From an uncultured Lachnospiraceae bacterium (GTDB lineage: Bacteria; Bacillota; Clostridia; Lachnospirales; Lachnospiraceae), in NCBI GenBank assembly GCA_937965795.1, contig CALCMD010000040.1:1-39460 (forward strand): a stretch of 39,460 nt of DNA. The letters run 5' to 3'. Shown in pieces: positions 8,469 to 16,982 of the stretch. How positions within the stretch are numbered: position 1 is the first letter of the stretch; every line of letters starts with the position of its first letter. Made by a program: the position numbers and the translations under genes. The notes below the pieces were generated by a model that searched no databases, was not told the origin of the DNA, and was given only the letters and a program-made list of their open reading frames with translations.

Positions 8469-11400
8469 ATGAAGTTTCATGTCAAGAAGATTACTTCCGT
8501 TACGCTTCTGGCTTCCATGATGCTGTCGGTAGTTTCACCGTCCGCTTTATCCGTCATGGCCTATGAAAACGAAACAGGGATGAGCGAGATGGCGGTCGTG
8601 GAAACAGACGTAGCGACAGAAGCTATGATGGCGGCGGAGCCGGAAAGCCAGACGGCAAAGGAGAAAGAGACAGCAGAAAGCGCCGCGCAGTCGGAGGAGG
8701 TGACGGAACAGGAAAAAGAGACAGCGGCCGTAAGGGAACAGCAGACGGAGTCTGAGCAGGAAGAAACGGTAACTGCGGAAGAAACGCGGGTACCGGAAAC
8801 AAAACCGGACGAAACAAATGAGAGCAGGCAGACAGAAGAGGAAACCGTGGGGCATACAGAGGCGGAGCAGATCTCAGAAAGCGGATCCGATCGTACAGAG
8901 GAAAGCAGAGCGGCAGAACCGGCGAAGGTGGAACTTGCGCTGGAGATTTTGAATCCTACACAGGAGTGTCCGGATCCAAAACAGGCAGGACTTTCACAGA
9001 AACTGAAGGTATCCGCGGTTAATCCTACGGAAGATACTGAAAAGCTGCGGCTGTATTTCTGGGATTACAACGGAGAGGAAACAGACGGCAGGAACATATC
9101 GGATAAAGTGCTGACAGAAGCCTGTGAGGATGTGGAATTTCCTTCCGCCAATGAGAACAGCTGCCTGCCGATTGCGCTGGCAGGGGAAAACGGCGAGGAA
9201 GCATATGGGGAATTTTGCCTGCGGGAGGAGATGGAGGCGGGGCAGCTTACCGCCAGATACCTTGAAACGGATCTTCCTGCGGGGTACGGATTCTCGGAGA
9301 CAATCATGGTGGCGAATGATCTGGCGGAGGCCATTGCAGTAAGCGCCGCTTTTTACCCGAAAGAGACAGATGAGGAATCTGAAAAGTGCGTTGTCACATG
9401 GAATGAGGCAGCAGGGGAAGAAACGGAGGATGCAAAGGAACCGGAAGCAGCCGCAGAGCAGACAGAGGAGGTCCCACAAGAATCCGGTGTGTCGGAAATA
9501 ATCGGTACAGAGGGAGCAACAGAAGCGGAAACGGATACAGACGAAGAGCTTTCTTCTGAAAAAGAAACAGAAGAAAAGGAAACGCAGGAGGAAGAACGTT
9601 CTATAACCATTCCGGAAGGTCTGAATGCGGAAGATTTTGCTTCCAGAAGACTTCTCGTTATGGTAAAAGATGGAAAGAAGATACGGGAAAATGATTCGGT
9701 AATCGGCAGTTACGATGACATCTACCTGCTTGAATATGAAACGGTGGAAATGTGCATAGCAGCATATCTGTATTATAAGGATGCTGCCGATGCGGTAGAA
9801 CCGGACGCGGTGATGGAGATTGCTTCCGATACACCGGCCGGCGAAACCGAAGAGGATACGATAAACAAAGAGGATAATCTGGTAACAGCGCTCTCCAATA
9901 CGGAGGGCGCTTCTTTTCCGGCAGATGGGAAGACAAGGGTGATCGCACTTCTGGATACGGGCGCCTCCGCATCAGAAAATGTGGTGGACCGGGTATCCTT
10001 AATTGACGACGCACTGGAAGGGCATTCCCACGGCAATGATATGGTGTCCGCGATCACAGGGCAAAATCCGGATGCACAGATCCTGTCGGTAAGGGTCATG
10101 GGAAATGACGGGCGTGGCACCGTCTCCGCGATTGTCGCAGGCATGGAATATGCGATGGAACATGGCGCAGCCATTATCAATTTGTCTCTGGCATCGAAAA
10201 AAAACGTGGTGAATGCGGTACTGGAAGCGGAAATACAAAAGGCGGTATCTATGGGGATTCTGGTAGTCGGAGCCGCGGGAAATAATGGGGCAGATGTAAT
10301 GGATTACATGCCCGGCTGCGTGGAGGCGGCATATATCATTGGAGCCTGCAACGAGAACGGCGTCCGCCTTCTTTCGTCAAACTATGGCGCAACGGTGGAC
10401 TATAACACGGTCGCCGGTACAACATCAGAAGCCGCAGCAAAATTCAGCGGCTGTGTCTCAAAAGCCGGAATTGACGGGATCAAAGTAAACGAAGGCGTGG
10501 TGTATGCGACTGACTATGTGGCCGCAGAAACGGAGGGGGAAGAAACAGAAGAGACGGAAACCGAAGATGACAGTTTGACAGACGAGGAACTGACAGATAT
10601 GGCCGGCAGTGAAGAAGATGGAACGTATCCGGGAAAAGGAGCTTCTATTTCACAGACCTATAAAATCTGGACCAGGGATACCGGGCTTGATTTTGCCGCT
10701 TACAATCCGTATCAGGAGGATGAAAACGTATCAGCGACCTGCGTCAGCGAGATTCCGGCATATACCGGGGCTGCAGGGGAAAAGGTTTTGGTGGAATACC
10801 GCTGTTCCCTTAAAAATGAGGAAAATTACAGCTGGAACCTGTATGTGACGTTTGAATTTACGGAGGACAGAAGCCTTGCAACCGAAGGCTCCTATATGCT
10901 GGAGCAGCTGATGCCGTCCGCGGTGAACCAGGAGAGGAATGCGGGGTATGGCGGCATTGTTCCGGAGTATATGGGGGAAACCGTGGCAGGAAGAGCGTTT
11001 ACGGTTTTAAAAGATGACGCGGATTTTGATGTATACGGCCTGTTGATTGATTACAATCCGGAAACCTTTAAAGTAAACAACCTGGCGGACGATGGAGGGT
11101 TTGACATCACCAGACCGGGAACCTATACCGTGACTTATGAAATGTCCTATTTCCTTTATCCGGAGTATACCTGGTTTGTAGCCAATACCGTGAAGGTGGT
11201 GGAAAAGGAAAGCCTGGAGCATGGGATTTACCTGACCTCATCGGAATCCACCCTCATGTTCCGAAAGGATGCGGACAGCCATTACAGCGGTTACGGAGAT
11301 CTGGTAAAAGTAGGATCTTCCGATGAAATTTTTACCATTACCTGCATTGACCCGGAGTACGAGGTGGAGTTCGCTTCTTCTTCCGAAAGTGTCACAGCGG

Positions 11401-14177
11401 CTGTCTGCAGCCTGATGGATAATCCGGATGGCACAAAGAAATTAGCAGTTTCTGTCCCGGAAGAACTTAAAGAGGCGGTGATCCTGTCCATGTACCGGCC
11501 GGGATACCAGGCGGCAAAGTTTTTTACAGGCGGCGGCTGGGCAGACGGTGAGGAATATAATTTGGAGGAGGCTGCGGTAGACCAGCTCTCAGACACCGAC
11601 ATGGAGCATCTGGAGGATACCGTTCTTGGAAAAGTGGATGAAGACGACGAGGAATATATGGAGATCGCGGCATCCTGGACGACTGTGGAAAGCAAAAACA
11701 TCAGCGGGCGCGTGACGACCGGGGCAGCCAATACGACAAACCATTCCTGGGTATCCGGGAGCGTGGGCGGCTGTAATACCGGTACCGCCCGGATTTCTGA
11801 AAAACGGGACGCGATAGACGAATGGATCACGGGAAAAGGATACGATATGGATACCAAGGACCTGACCAATTTCTCTATCAGCTGTTCCAGCGGACATGAT
11901 TATCTGGCGCTCTGGCCAAACAGTTCCTATACCGCGACATTTAAATGCTATATCCAGAAAAAGGGAGACGATTACCGGTTAAAGATCACCTGCAGCCTGC
12001 ATCCGGGAAGCGACAGCCATGGAAATTACCAGAGTTTCTATGGCTCCAAAACGTACTCTTCCCTGACAAATGGGGCAAGATTAAGAGTTTATAAACGATT
12101 TTCTTACCCGGAATTTATGGACATCAATCCGAACAGATATGGTTATCTGAAGACAACCTTTGCAATCTATCCGGCATCCGCTTATAACACAACGACCAAA
12201 GTACTTGATACGACGGTGGATCCGGAAGGAACGATCGTCTTAAATGACAAAGAGGACGACACGGTTTACGGGGATTCGGATATTCTGGACCCCGGAACGT
12301 ATTATGTTGTGGAGACCAGACGTATCACAGGCTGTACACAGAATACAGATATTTACGGCCCGGTGGTTATTACGGAGTCTGACAGCGGCGTGGTGAAACT
12401 CCATGAGAAGGTGAACAATGCGGACTATGCTTCTATGGAGTCGAACAACTGGATCTATAACTACCCGATGTATTTTAATGGAAAGATCCTGACGAAAACG
12501 GATGATTCCGGACTGCCGGTAGAGGGCGCAATCTATAAGGTCGAGTACAGCATTGAAAAAACGGCGGAGGAATTTTCGCCGGTAAAGACATGGTATTTTA
12601 AAACCGATGCAAATGGGGTATTGTCTTATGATTACGCGCATTATGTATCGTCCTTTACTTATAACGGCAAGACCTACAAAAGCGATGCGATCATTGATAA
12701 TCAGAAGAAGACAGCGGCCATACTGCCGTTTGGTTTTCTGCGTATGAAGGAGATCATGCCGCCCTCGGATATTTACGACCTTGATTCGAATACCTACATG
12801 ATTGAGTTGGTGGCGCAGAAGGATGCTGCCGGGGCATATACGATCCGAAAGCTTGCTGTAAAGGGAAATATCCCTACCTCCATCGACAAACTGCGCTACT
12901 GGAAATTGACTGTTGAAAAGGCGTCAAAGGCAGCCCCGGAGGTACTGGAACTGAATCCTTACAGCCTCGCAGGCGCTACTTTCGGCGTGTTTTCAGATGA
13001 AGCCTGTACAAAGCGTGTACAGCTTTATTCGGATGAAAAGTTAAGCGTTAAGGTGGCAGATAATGCCTTTCGGACAGACGATCAGGGAAAGACACCGACT
13101 TATTATCTGAAGGCAGGCTCCGGGACCGCGACCTATTATGTCAAGGAGCTGACCGCCCCTGCCGGGCACCAGCTTGCTGAAAAACCGGTATCCGTAACGG
13201 TTACCATGCCGAATGACGCATTGAAAACCAAAACTGCTTCCTTTACCAAAGGCATCAGCGAGCCATACGATTTTATGGAACTGGATGCCCTGGTGGAAAA
13301 ACTCTCCATGCATGGGAACCCGATACAGGGAGTTGTGTTCAAAGTCTGCTATTATGACGATTCCTCCGCAAATGCGGGGCAGCTGAAGAAAACCTGGTAT
13401 CTGCAGTCCGATAAGCAGGGAAAAGTCTATATGGATGAGCAGCATCTGTATAAAGGAGATGCGTCCATGAAGAGTGATCCTTTCTATATTGATCCGGCTT
13501 CCAAAGCGGTGATCTTACCCATTGGCGGTTATGTGACGCTGCAGGAGGTAAAGGCGCCTGCACAGTACCAGATCGATGATACGGTGCATGGGTTTACCAC
13601 GAAAAAGCAGAAGGTGGAAATGCAAAAACTGTACAATGACCCGCATCCCGGAAAGATCCGTCTGAAAAAATACGACAAAACCGGGGCAACGCCGCTTCAA
13701 GGCGTCCAGTTTGAACTAAAATTCGTAAAAGCGGCAGAGACCGATACCCTGCAGGCAGCAAAATACAACAGGCTTTTAAAAGAAGGGGAAACAACTGTCC
13801 TGACAACGGATAAAAACGGAGAGATCGTTTTTGAGAATCTGGATCATGGAATGTATGAGATTACAGAGGTGAAAACCGTACCCGGACAGACCCTGTTAAA
13901 AGATAAGATCACCGTGGAGCTGCCGATCACCATGACAAAAGAGGAAGCGGAAGCATACGGGAACGTGGATTTTGAAAGCGCAAAAGAAGACTTAGGCTAT
14001 ACAAACAAATGGTTCTTCTATGAGTGCTTATATGAGATTACCAATGAGCCTCAGTTCACCCTGCCCCAGACAGGCGGATTTGGGGGCTGGAAGTATGGCT
14101 TTATCGGGATTGCGGTTCTGTTTCTGACAGGCGGAGCACTCGTATTTGGAAAAAAACGGAAAAAGCTGACGGCATAG
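8469..14177 (+). CDS. Giant LPQTG surface protein with degenerate subtilisin-like domain (probable pilus tip adhesin)
   Basis: This 1902-residue secreted protein is probably the pilus tip or adhesin. It has a signal peptide (about 1-32) and a Glu/Thr-rich spacer (about 35-155). A peptidase S8-like segment spans about 490-665, with Asp496 (LLDTG), HSHGND at 519-524, Asn605 (GAAGNNG) and Ser653 (TTSEAAAKFSG). In the HGTH register the catalytic His is replaced by Asp524, so proteolysis is doubtful. A large unassigned beta-rich region follows (about 710-1260). Then come several Cna_B-like repeats, for example EGAIYKVEY, AGATFGVFSDEAC, QGVVFKVCYYDD and QGVQFELKF. LPQTG at 1865-1869, a hydrophobic stretch and KKRKK form the cell-wall sorting signal. 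It lies 15 bases after the second class C sortase, behind AAAGGGGGA. Confidence 0.85.
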   Translation: MKFHVKKITSVTLLASMMLSVVSPSALSVMAYENETGMSEMAVVETDVATEAMMAAEPESQTAKEKETAESAAQSEEVTEQEKETAAVREQQTESEQEETVTAEETRVPETKPDETNESRQTEEETVGHTEAEQISESGSDRTEESRAAEPAKVELALEILNPTQECPDPKQAGLSQKLKVSAVNPTEDTEKLRLYFWDYNGEETDGRNISDKVLTEACEDVEFPSANENSCLPIALAGENGEEAYGEFCLREEMEAGQLTARYLETDLPAGYGFSETIMVANDLAEAIAVSAAFYPKETDEESEKCVVTWNEAAGEETEDAKEPEAAAEQTEEVPQESGVSEIIGTEGATEAETDTDEELSSEKETEEKETQEEERSITIPEGLNAEDFASRRLLVMVKDGKKIRENDSVIGSYDDIYLLEYETVEMCIAAYLYYKDAADAVEPDAVMEIASDTPAGETEEDTINKEDNLVTALSNTEGASFPADGKTRVIALLDTGASASENVVDRVSLIDDALEGHSHGNDMVSAITGQNPDAQILSVRVMGNDGRGTVSAIVAGMEYAMEHGAAIINLSLASKKNVVNAVLEAEIQKAVSMGILVVGAAGNNGADVMDYMPGCVEAAYIIGACNENGVRLLSSNYGATVDYNTVAGTTSEAAAKFSGCVSKAGIDGIKVNEGVVYATDYVAAETEGEETEETETEDDSLTDEELTDMAGSEEDGTYPGKGASISQTYKIWTRDTGLDFAAYNPYQEDENVSATCVSEIPAYTGAAGEKVLVEYRCSLKNEENYSWNLYVTFEFTEDRSLATEGSYMLEQLMPSAVNQERNAGYGGIVPEYMGETVAGRAFTVLKDDADFDVYGLLIDYNPETFKVNNLADDGGFDITRPGTYTVTYEMSYFLYPEYTWFVANTVKVVEKESLEHGIYLTSSESTLMFRKDADSHYSGYGDLVKVGSSDEIFTITCIDPEYEVEFASSSESVTAAVCSLMDNPDGTKKLAVSVPEELKEAVILSMYRPGYQAAKFFTGGGWADGEEYNLEEAAVDQLSDTDMEHLEDTVLGKVDEDDEEYMEIAASWTTVESKNISGRVTTGAANTTNHSWVSGSVGGCNTGTARISEKRDAIDEWITGKGYDMDTKDLTNFSISCSSGHDYLALWPNSSYTATFKCYIQKKGDDYRLKITCSLHPGSDSHGNYQSFYGSKTYSSLTNGARLRVYKRFSYPEFMDINPNRYGYLKTTFAIYPASAYNTTTKVLDTTVDPEGTIVLNDKEDDTVYGDSDILDPGTYYVVETRRITGCTQNTDIYGPVVITESDSGVVKLHEKVNNADYASMESNNWIYNYPMYFNGKILTKTDDSGLPVEGAIYKVEYSIEKTAEEFSPVKTWYFKTDANGVLSYDYAHYVSSFTYNGKTYKSDAIIDNQKKTAAILPFGFLRMKEIMPPSDIYDLDSNTYMIELVAQKDAAGAYTIRKLAVKGNIPTSIDKLRYWKLTVEKASKAAPEVLELNPYSLAGATFGVFSDEACTKRVQLYSDEKLSVKVADNAFRTDDQGKTPTYYLKAGSGTATYYVKELTAPAGHQLAEKPVSVTVTMPNDALKTKTASFTKGISEPYDFMELDALVEKLSMHGNPIQGVVFKVCYYDDSSANAGQLKKTWYLQSDKQGKVYMDEQHLYKGDASMKSDPFYIDPASKAVILPIGGYVTLQEVKAPAQYQIDDTVHGFTTKKQKVEMQKLYNDPHPGKIRLKKYDKTGATPLQGVQFELKFVKAAETDTLQAAKYNRLLKEGETTVLTTDKNGEIVFENLDHGMYEITEVKTVPGQTLLKDKITVELPITMTKEEAEAYGNVDFESAKEDLGYTNKWFFYECLYEITNEPQFTLPQTGGFGGWKYGFIGIAVLFLTGGALVFGKKRKKLTA

Positions 14178-14247
14178 ACGCGGGAAACAGGATTCGGAGT
14201 CATTTGCCGTGTAGGCGAAGCAGAATGCTTTTCATAAGGAGGTAAGG

Positions 14248-14331
14248 ATGGAAAAAATCAGGGATCCCTGCGGATCTGCAAAAATACCTGTAATGGCAGG
14301 AATAATACAAAATACGGAAAATCATTTTTGA
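14248..14331 (+). CDS. Possible 27-residue small protein
   Basis: A very good ribosome site (AAGGAGGT, 14236-14243) sits 4 bases before an ATG. The ORF encodes 27 residues (starting MEKIRDPCGSAKIP, ending QNTENHF) and stops at TGA 14329-14331, just ahead of the cold-shock gene. There is no recognisable family and the sequence is not hydrophobic. The strength of the ribosome site is the main support; it could also be a leader peptide or a gene remnant. Confidence 0.45.
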   Translation: MEKIRDPCGSAKIPVMAGIIQNTENHF

Positions 14332-14365
14332 AAAAATATAAGAGAACAGAGAGGAGATCATAATC

Positions 14366-14602
14366 ATGGAAAAAAGAGCAACCGGTACAGTGAAATGGTT
14401 CAGCGCAAGAAGAGGCTATGGGTTTATTACAGATGAAGAGGGCGTAGATTATTTTGCCCACTTCTCGGAAATTCAGCAGGAGGGGTTTAAAAAACTCTCC
14501 GACGGGCAGAAGGTGTCATTTGAAATCGGGGATGATGGAAACGGGCGCAGCCTGGCGAAAAACATTGTGCCGCTGAGTGATGCGGAAGCGCCGGAAGAGT
14601 AG
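14366..14602 (+). CDS. Cold-shock domain protein (CspA family)
   Basis: This 78-residue protein is a single cold-shock OB fold that binds single-stranded RNA or DNA. It carries the hallmark segments GTVKWFSARRGYGFI (RNP1) and DYFAHFSEI (RNP2-like), then KLSDGQKVSFEIGDDGNGRSLAKNI. The length is slightly above the usual 65-70 residues because of an acidic tail. The ATG follows GAGAGGAG. On mobile elements such proteins may act as RNA chaperones or ssDNA-binding helpers, which fits the DNA-processing genes downstream; that link is inference. Confidence 0.93.
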   Translation: MEKRATGTVKWFSARRGYGFITDEEGVDYFAHFSEIQQEGFKKLSDGQKVSFEIGDDGNGRSLAKNIVPLSDAEAPEE

Positions 14603-14618
14603 GTGCGAAGCGGCATGG

Positions 14619-14656
14619 CTGGGGATAAAGGAAGGGGCGTTCCTTCCTGTCCCCAG
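14619..14656 (+). terminator. Hairpin after the cold-shock gene
   Basis: CTGGGG (14619-14624) pairs with CCCCAG (14651-14656), and AGGAAGG (14629-14635) pairs with CCTTCCT (14642-14648), with a small internal loop. No T run follows, so this may be an RNA-stabilising hairpin or a weak terminator. Confidence 0.5.
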
Positions 14657-14704
14657 ATGTTGTATGCTTGAGAAAAGAAAACACAATATATAGAATAAAT
14701 GTAT

Positions 14705-14733
14705 TTGACAAGTACAAGATGTTGTGGTACTCT
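14705..14733 (+). promoter_or_regulatory. Sigma-A-type promoter with extended -10
   Basis: A consensus -35 TTGACA (14705-14710) is followed after 17 bases by TACTCT (14728-14733), preceded by TGG as an extended -10. Transcription would begin near 14740 and read directly into a dense run of hairpins that ends in a terminator. Confidence 0.65.
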
Positions 14734-14739
14734 TAAGAT

Positions 14740-14936
14740 GAATTAAAACTTTACCTCCCCAAAAGGGAAGGGATTTTAATTTTGTTCCAGACATTCTGGA
14801 AGTTCCCTGCAGGACGCCGGAAGGCGGCAGGGATACCCGAAAGGGCGTATTTTGGGGCGCTGGCCCGGAAAAAGCAAAGAAAACATAGACGCATAGAAAG
14901 ATGCAAAAAGAGTAGATTCTTTTTGTGTCTTTTTTT
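14740..14936 (+). ncRNA. Candidate structured RNA (about 195 nt), class not recognised
   Basis: Between a good promoter and a strong intrinsic terminator there is no plausible ORF but a series of hairpins. They are 14754-14771 (AAAA loop, one mismatch), 14785-14801 (perfect 7-bp stem, loop CAT), 14805-14832 (CCCTGC/GCAGGG outer stem with a GCC-GGAA-GGC tip), 14833-14850 (GAAA-capped stem) and 14855-14866 (GGGC/GCCC). Two loops are GNRA tetraloops, which often make tertiary contacts. It could be a stand-alone small RNA or a leader with attenuation for the gene at 15123. I do not match it to a known riboswitch class. Base pairing was done by eye. Confidence 0.55.
14899..14936 (+). terminator. 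Strong intrinsic terminator
   Basis: A 13-bp stem (14899-14911 with 14918-14930, two G-T pairs) around the 6-base loop GTAGAT is followed by a run of seven T (14930-14936). It ends the transcript from the promoter at 14705 before the downstream gene unless it is regulated. Confidence 0.8.
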
Positions 14937-15060
14937 GTGCGCAAAAACCGTCATGCGGCTGTCGTGCGGCGACGCAAAGCTAGTCCTTTAGGACACGAAC
15001 AGACATTTGACGGTCAAGTACAGCGAGTGATTTGTCACGAGCTGTGCGCAAAAAAGAAAG
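14936..15060 (+). other. Second structured segment bounded by a 12-bp direct repeat
   Basis: TGTGCGCAAAAA occurs at 14936-14947 and again at 15043-15054. Between them ACCGTCA (14947-14953) pairs with TGACGGT (15008-15014), enclosing two hairpins. One has stem GTCG/CGAC (14961-14973), and the other is GTCC-TTTA-GGAC (14983-14994). A third hairpin follows: ACAGC/GCTGT (15020-15024 with 15041-15045), a symmetric GA/GA internal loop, an inner GTGA/TCAC stem and a TTTG loop. This is followed by AAAGGAGG. It could be a 5' leader RNA, a protein-binding site or part of an origin of transfer; the sequence alone does not decide. Confidence 0.45.
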
Positions 15061-15122
15061 GAGGAACGAGGCGGCAAGAGGCCGCAAATGGAAACGGCAG
15101 AAAGAACAAAAGGAGGATTTTT

Positions 15123-15260
15123 ATGGTAACGGTAGAATGGGAAAATGCAAATGAACTGGAACTGGAAATGCTGCTGGAAATGGCGGCAGATGGATACAGC
15201 TTCTGCGTTGGCGATGGAAAGATCCAGAGTGTTGGAGTTGCGTTAGGCATGACGTCCTAA
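15123..15260 (+). CDS. 45-residue acidic small protein
   Basis: ATG 15123 is preceded by AAAGGAGG at an ideal distance. The product (starting MVTVEWENANELELEML, ending VGVALGMTS) is acidic and has no known family. A longer in-frame reading from 14925 would run through the structured RNA region and is unlikely. A 13-codon ORF at 15088-15129 overlaps the start and might couple translation. It lies 21 bases before the next gene and is probably in the same operon. Confidence 0.6.
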   Translation: MVTVEWENANELELEMLLEMAADGYSFCVGDGKIQSVGVALGMTS

Positions 15261-15281
15261 GTATCCGGGAAGGGAGGACGC

Positions 15282-16400
15282 ATGTACTATAAAGATGATT
15301 TTGAACAGGAATTTCAGGATGAACAGAAATTCCACGAGTATCTGGACGAAGTCGAAAAACGGGCAAAATGGATACGCGTGCCATGCCAGAGCATGGAAGT
15401 GCTGACGGCGGCGCAAAATGAAGCGGCGTGTACGCCTGTGAAGGATGTGGACATGAAAGCGCTGCTGAATGACACCAAGGAGCATACGGCACTTTTGCTG
15501 AAACTGCCGGAGGGCGTATACCAGCTTGGAACGACAGCGATCAAAACCTTAAAAGGGCGGGCAAGGGTAGACGGAAACGCGCTTTCGGACGTGGATCGAA
15601 GCGTCCTGGCGGATATTCTGAACGAATGCCTGAAAGTATCGAAGGGAAAAGCGCTGGTACGCTTTGGAGAAGGCAAGGTACGGGCAGTCCTTTCCGGAGA
15701 TGAAAAGGATTATTCGATCCTCTCCATGCCGGAGCTTTACATGGTATCCTCTGCTTACATCAACGGGGATTATGAAAAGGTGGATTTCCGTTTGGGTTAT
15801 GTGGACCATTCCAGGGCAGTGGCCGTATGGGAGATGGAGGACGAAAAGCTGTCAAAAGCCTATCAGGAGCTGCTGGAACAGTATGGAAAACAGGCCAGTG
15901 AGAAGTTAAGCGCGGCGGTACGCATCACCACTTCCGATGTGGGATCTTCCGGCGCAAATATCTTTTACTCGGTAAAAGGCGCGGGCCGGACGGTAGTCCT
16001 TGGAGAAGCGTTAAGGCTGAAGCATAAGGAGTGCAAAACAATCAAGCACTTTGAACGCAATATAGAATCCATTTTTGAGTATTACAAGGAAACGCTCCGG
16101 GATGTGATGCGTCTTTGCAGGATCCATATCAGCTATCCGGTCAACACGATGGCCGGCATTATGAGTAAGGCTGGATTTGGGAAAAAGCTGACGGCAGAAA
16201 CGGTGGAAAGCTACAAGGCGGCAGCGGGGGATGATCCATGCAGCGCCTATGAAGTATACTGCGGTATCTGTGAGGCGCTTTCTATCGCCAGGCAGGCGAA
16301 AGAGACAGAAAGCGGGCTGCTTCGAATGGAAGAGAAAATCGCAAAGTGTATCTCCATGCGCTGGCATGATTATGACATTCCGGGAGATGTAAAATATTAA
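15282..16400 (+). CDS. Uncharacterised ICE protein, possibly DUF932-like
   Basis: This is a 372-residue soluble protein. The segment GKALVRFGEGKVRAVLSGDEKDYSIL, followed by later Gly-rich strands (TSDVGSSGANIFYSV), recalls the phage/plasmid-like DUF932 proteins, whose function is unknown. The match is from memory and partial. There is no signal peptide or membrane segment. The ATG follows GGGAGGA. The gene starts a run with two further unknowns, an ERF annealing protein and a primase, so a role in DNA handling of the element is likely but unproven. Confidence 0.6.
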   Translation: MYYKDDFEQEFQDEQKFHEYLDEVEKRAKWIRVPCQSMEVLTAAQNEAACTPVKDVDMKALLNDTKEHTALLLKLPEGVYQLGTTAIKTLKGRARVDGNALSDVDRSVLADILNECLKVSKGKALVRFGEGKVRAVLSGDEKDYSILSMPELYMVSSAYINGDYEKVDFRLGYVDHSRAVAVWEMEDEKLSKAYQELLEQYGKQASEKLSAAVRITTSDVGSSGANIFYSVKGAGRTVVLGEALRLKHKECKTIKHFERNIESIFEYYKETLRDVMRLCRIHISYPVNTMAGIMSKAGFGKKLTAETVESYKAAAGDDPCSAYEVYCGICEALSIARQAKETESGLLRMEEKIAKCISMRWHDYDIPGDVKY

Positions 16401-16437
16401 AAACTGGAAAAGCAGGTTTTGGCAAGGAGGATGAAGT

Positions 16438-16959
16438 ATGACGAACGTTACGGACGGGGAGGCTGTTGCGCGGCTTCTCGTAGATGAATACTTAAATAAT
16501 TTCAAGACGAAGCACCCGGTATTTATGGAAACGATGGCAGGACAGGAACCGAAAGTCCGGGAAAACTGTACTTATCTTGGATACGCGTGGCTGGAAGGAC
16601 TGTCGGAAGTGAGCTGTTATGATTTTCGGAATGAATCATCGAAGCTGCTTGCCGATGACATCTGTATGCATGTGAAGCAGAAGCCAGTGCTTCATCAGAT
16701 CCCGTATTCCGGCGCTACAGAGATGGAAGCCGATTACGGAAGCGACGAACAGATGGCGATGCTTTTGGCGCTCTATCTGTTGGCGGACAGCAAAGATAAG
16801 TATCGGGGGTTTATCCGCTATGCGCTTCGCACACAGCGGACCCTGCAGCAGAACCTGACACGCTTCTTTGTGGAGTGGTTTGACAGGGAGAAAGAGCAGT
16901 CGCCATTTTTGGAGACGGCTGGAAGGATATGTTCCGAGCATCCGCTCCCGTATATTTAA
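16438..16959 (+). CDS. Uncharacterised ICE protein
   Basis: This 173-residue, mostly helical, slightly acidic protein has no motif I recognise. AAGGAGGA lies at normal spacing before ATG 16438. The middle (SDEQMAMLLALYLLADSKDKYRGFIRYAL) looks like packed helices, and the protein ends HPLPYI. It lies in the same operon as its neighbours, with 37 bases before and 23 after. Confidence 0.6.
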   Translation: MTNVTDGEAVARLLVDEYLNNFKTKHPVFMETMAGQEPKVRENCTYLGYAWLEGLSEVSCYDFRNESSKLLADDICMHVKQKPVLHQIPYSGATEMEADYGSDEQMAMLLALYLLADSKDKYRGFIRYALRTQRTLQQNLTRFFVEWFDREKEQSPFLETAGRICSEHPLPYI

Positions 16960-16982
16960 GGTCGGCTAAAGGAGGAATGGAT

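Noticed and set aside
14971..14982. GACGCAAAGCTA resembles the conserved joint of c-di-GMP-I (GEMM) riboswitches
   Set aside because: The upstream GNRA-capped P2 stem and the tetraloop receptor are not in place, and the flanking pairing differs.
14925..15260. Longer 111-residue reading of the small gene
   Set aside because: It runs through the structured segment, its start lacks a ribosome site, and ATG 15123 has an ideal one.
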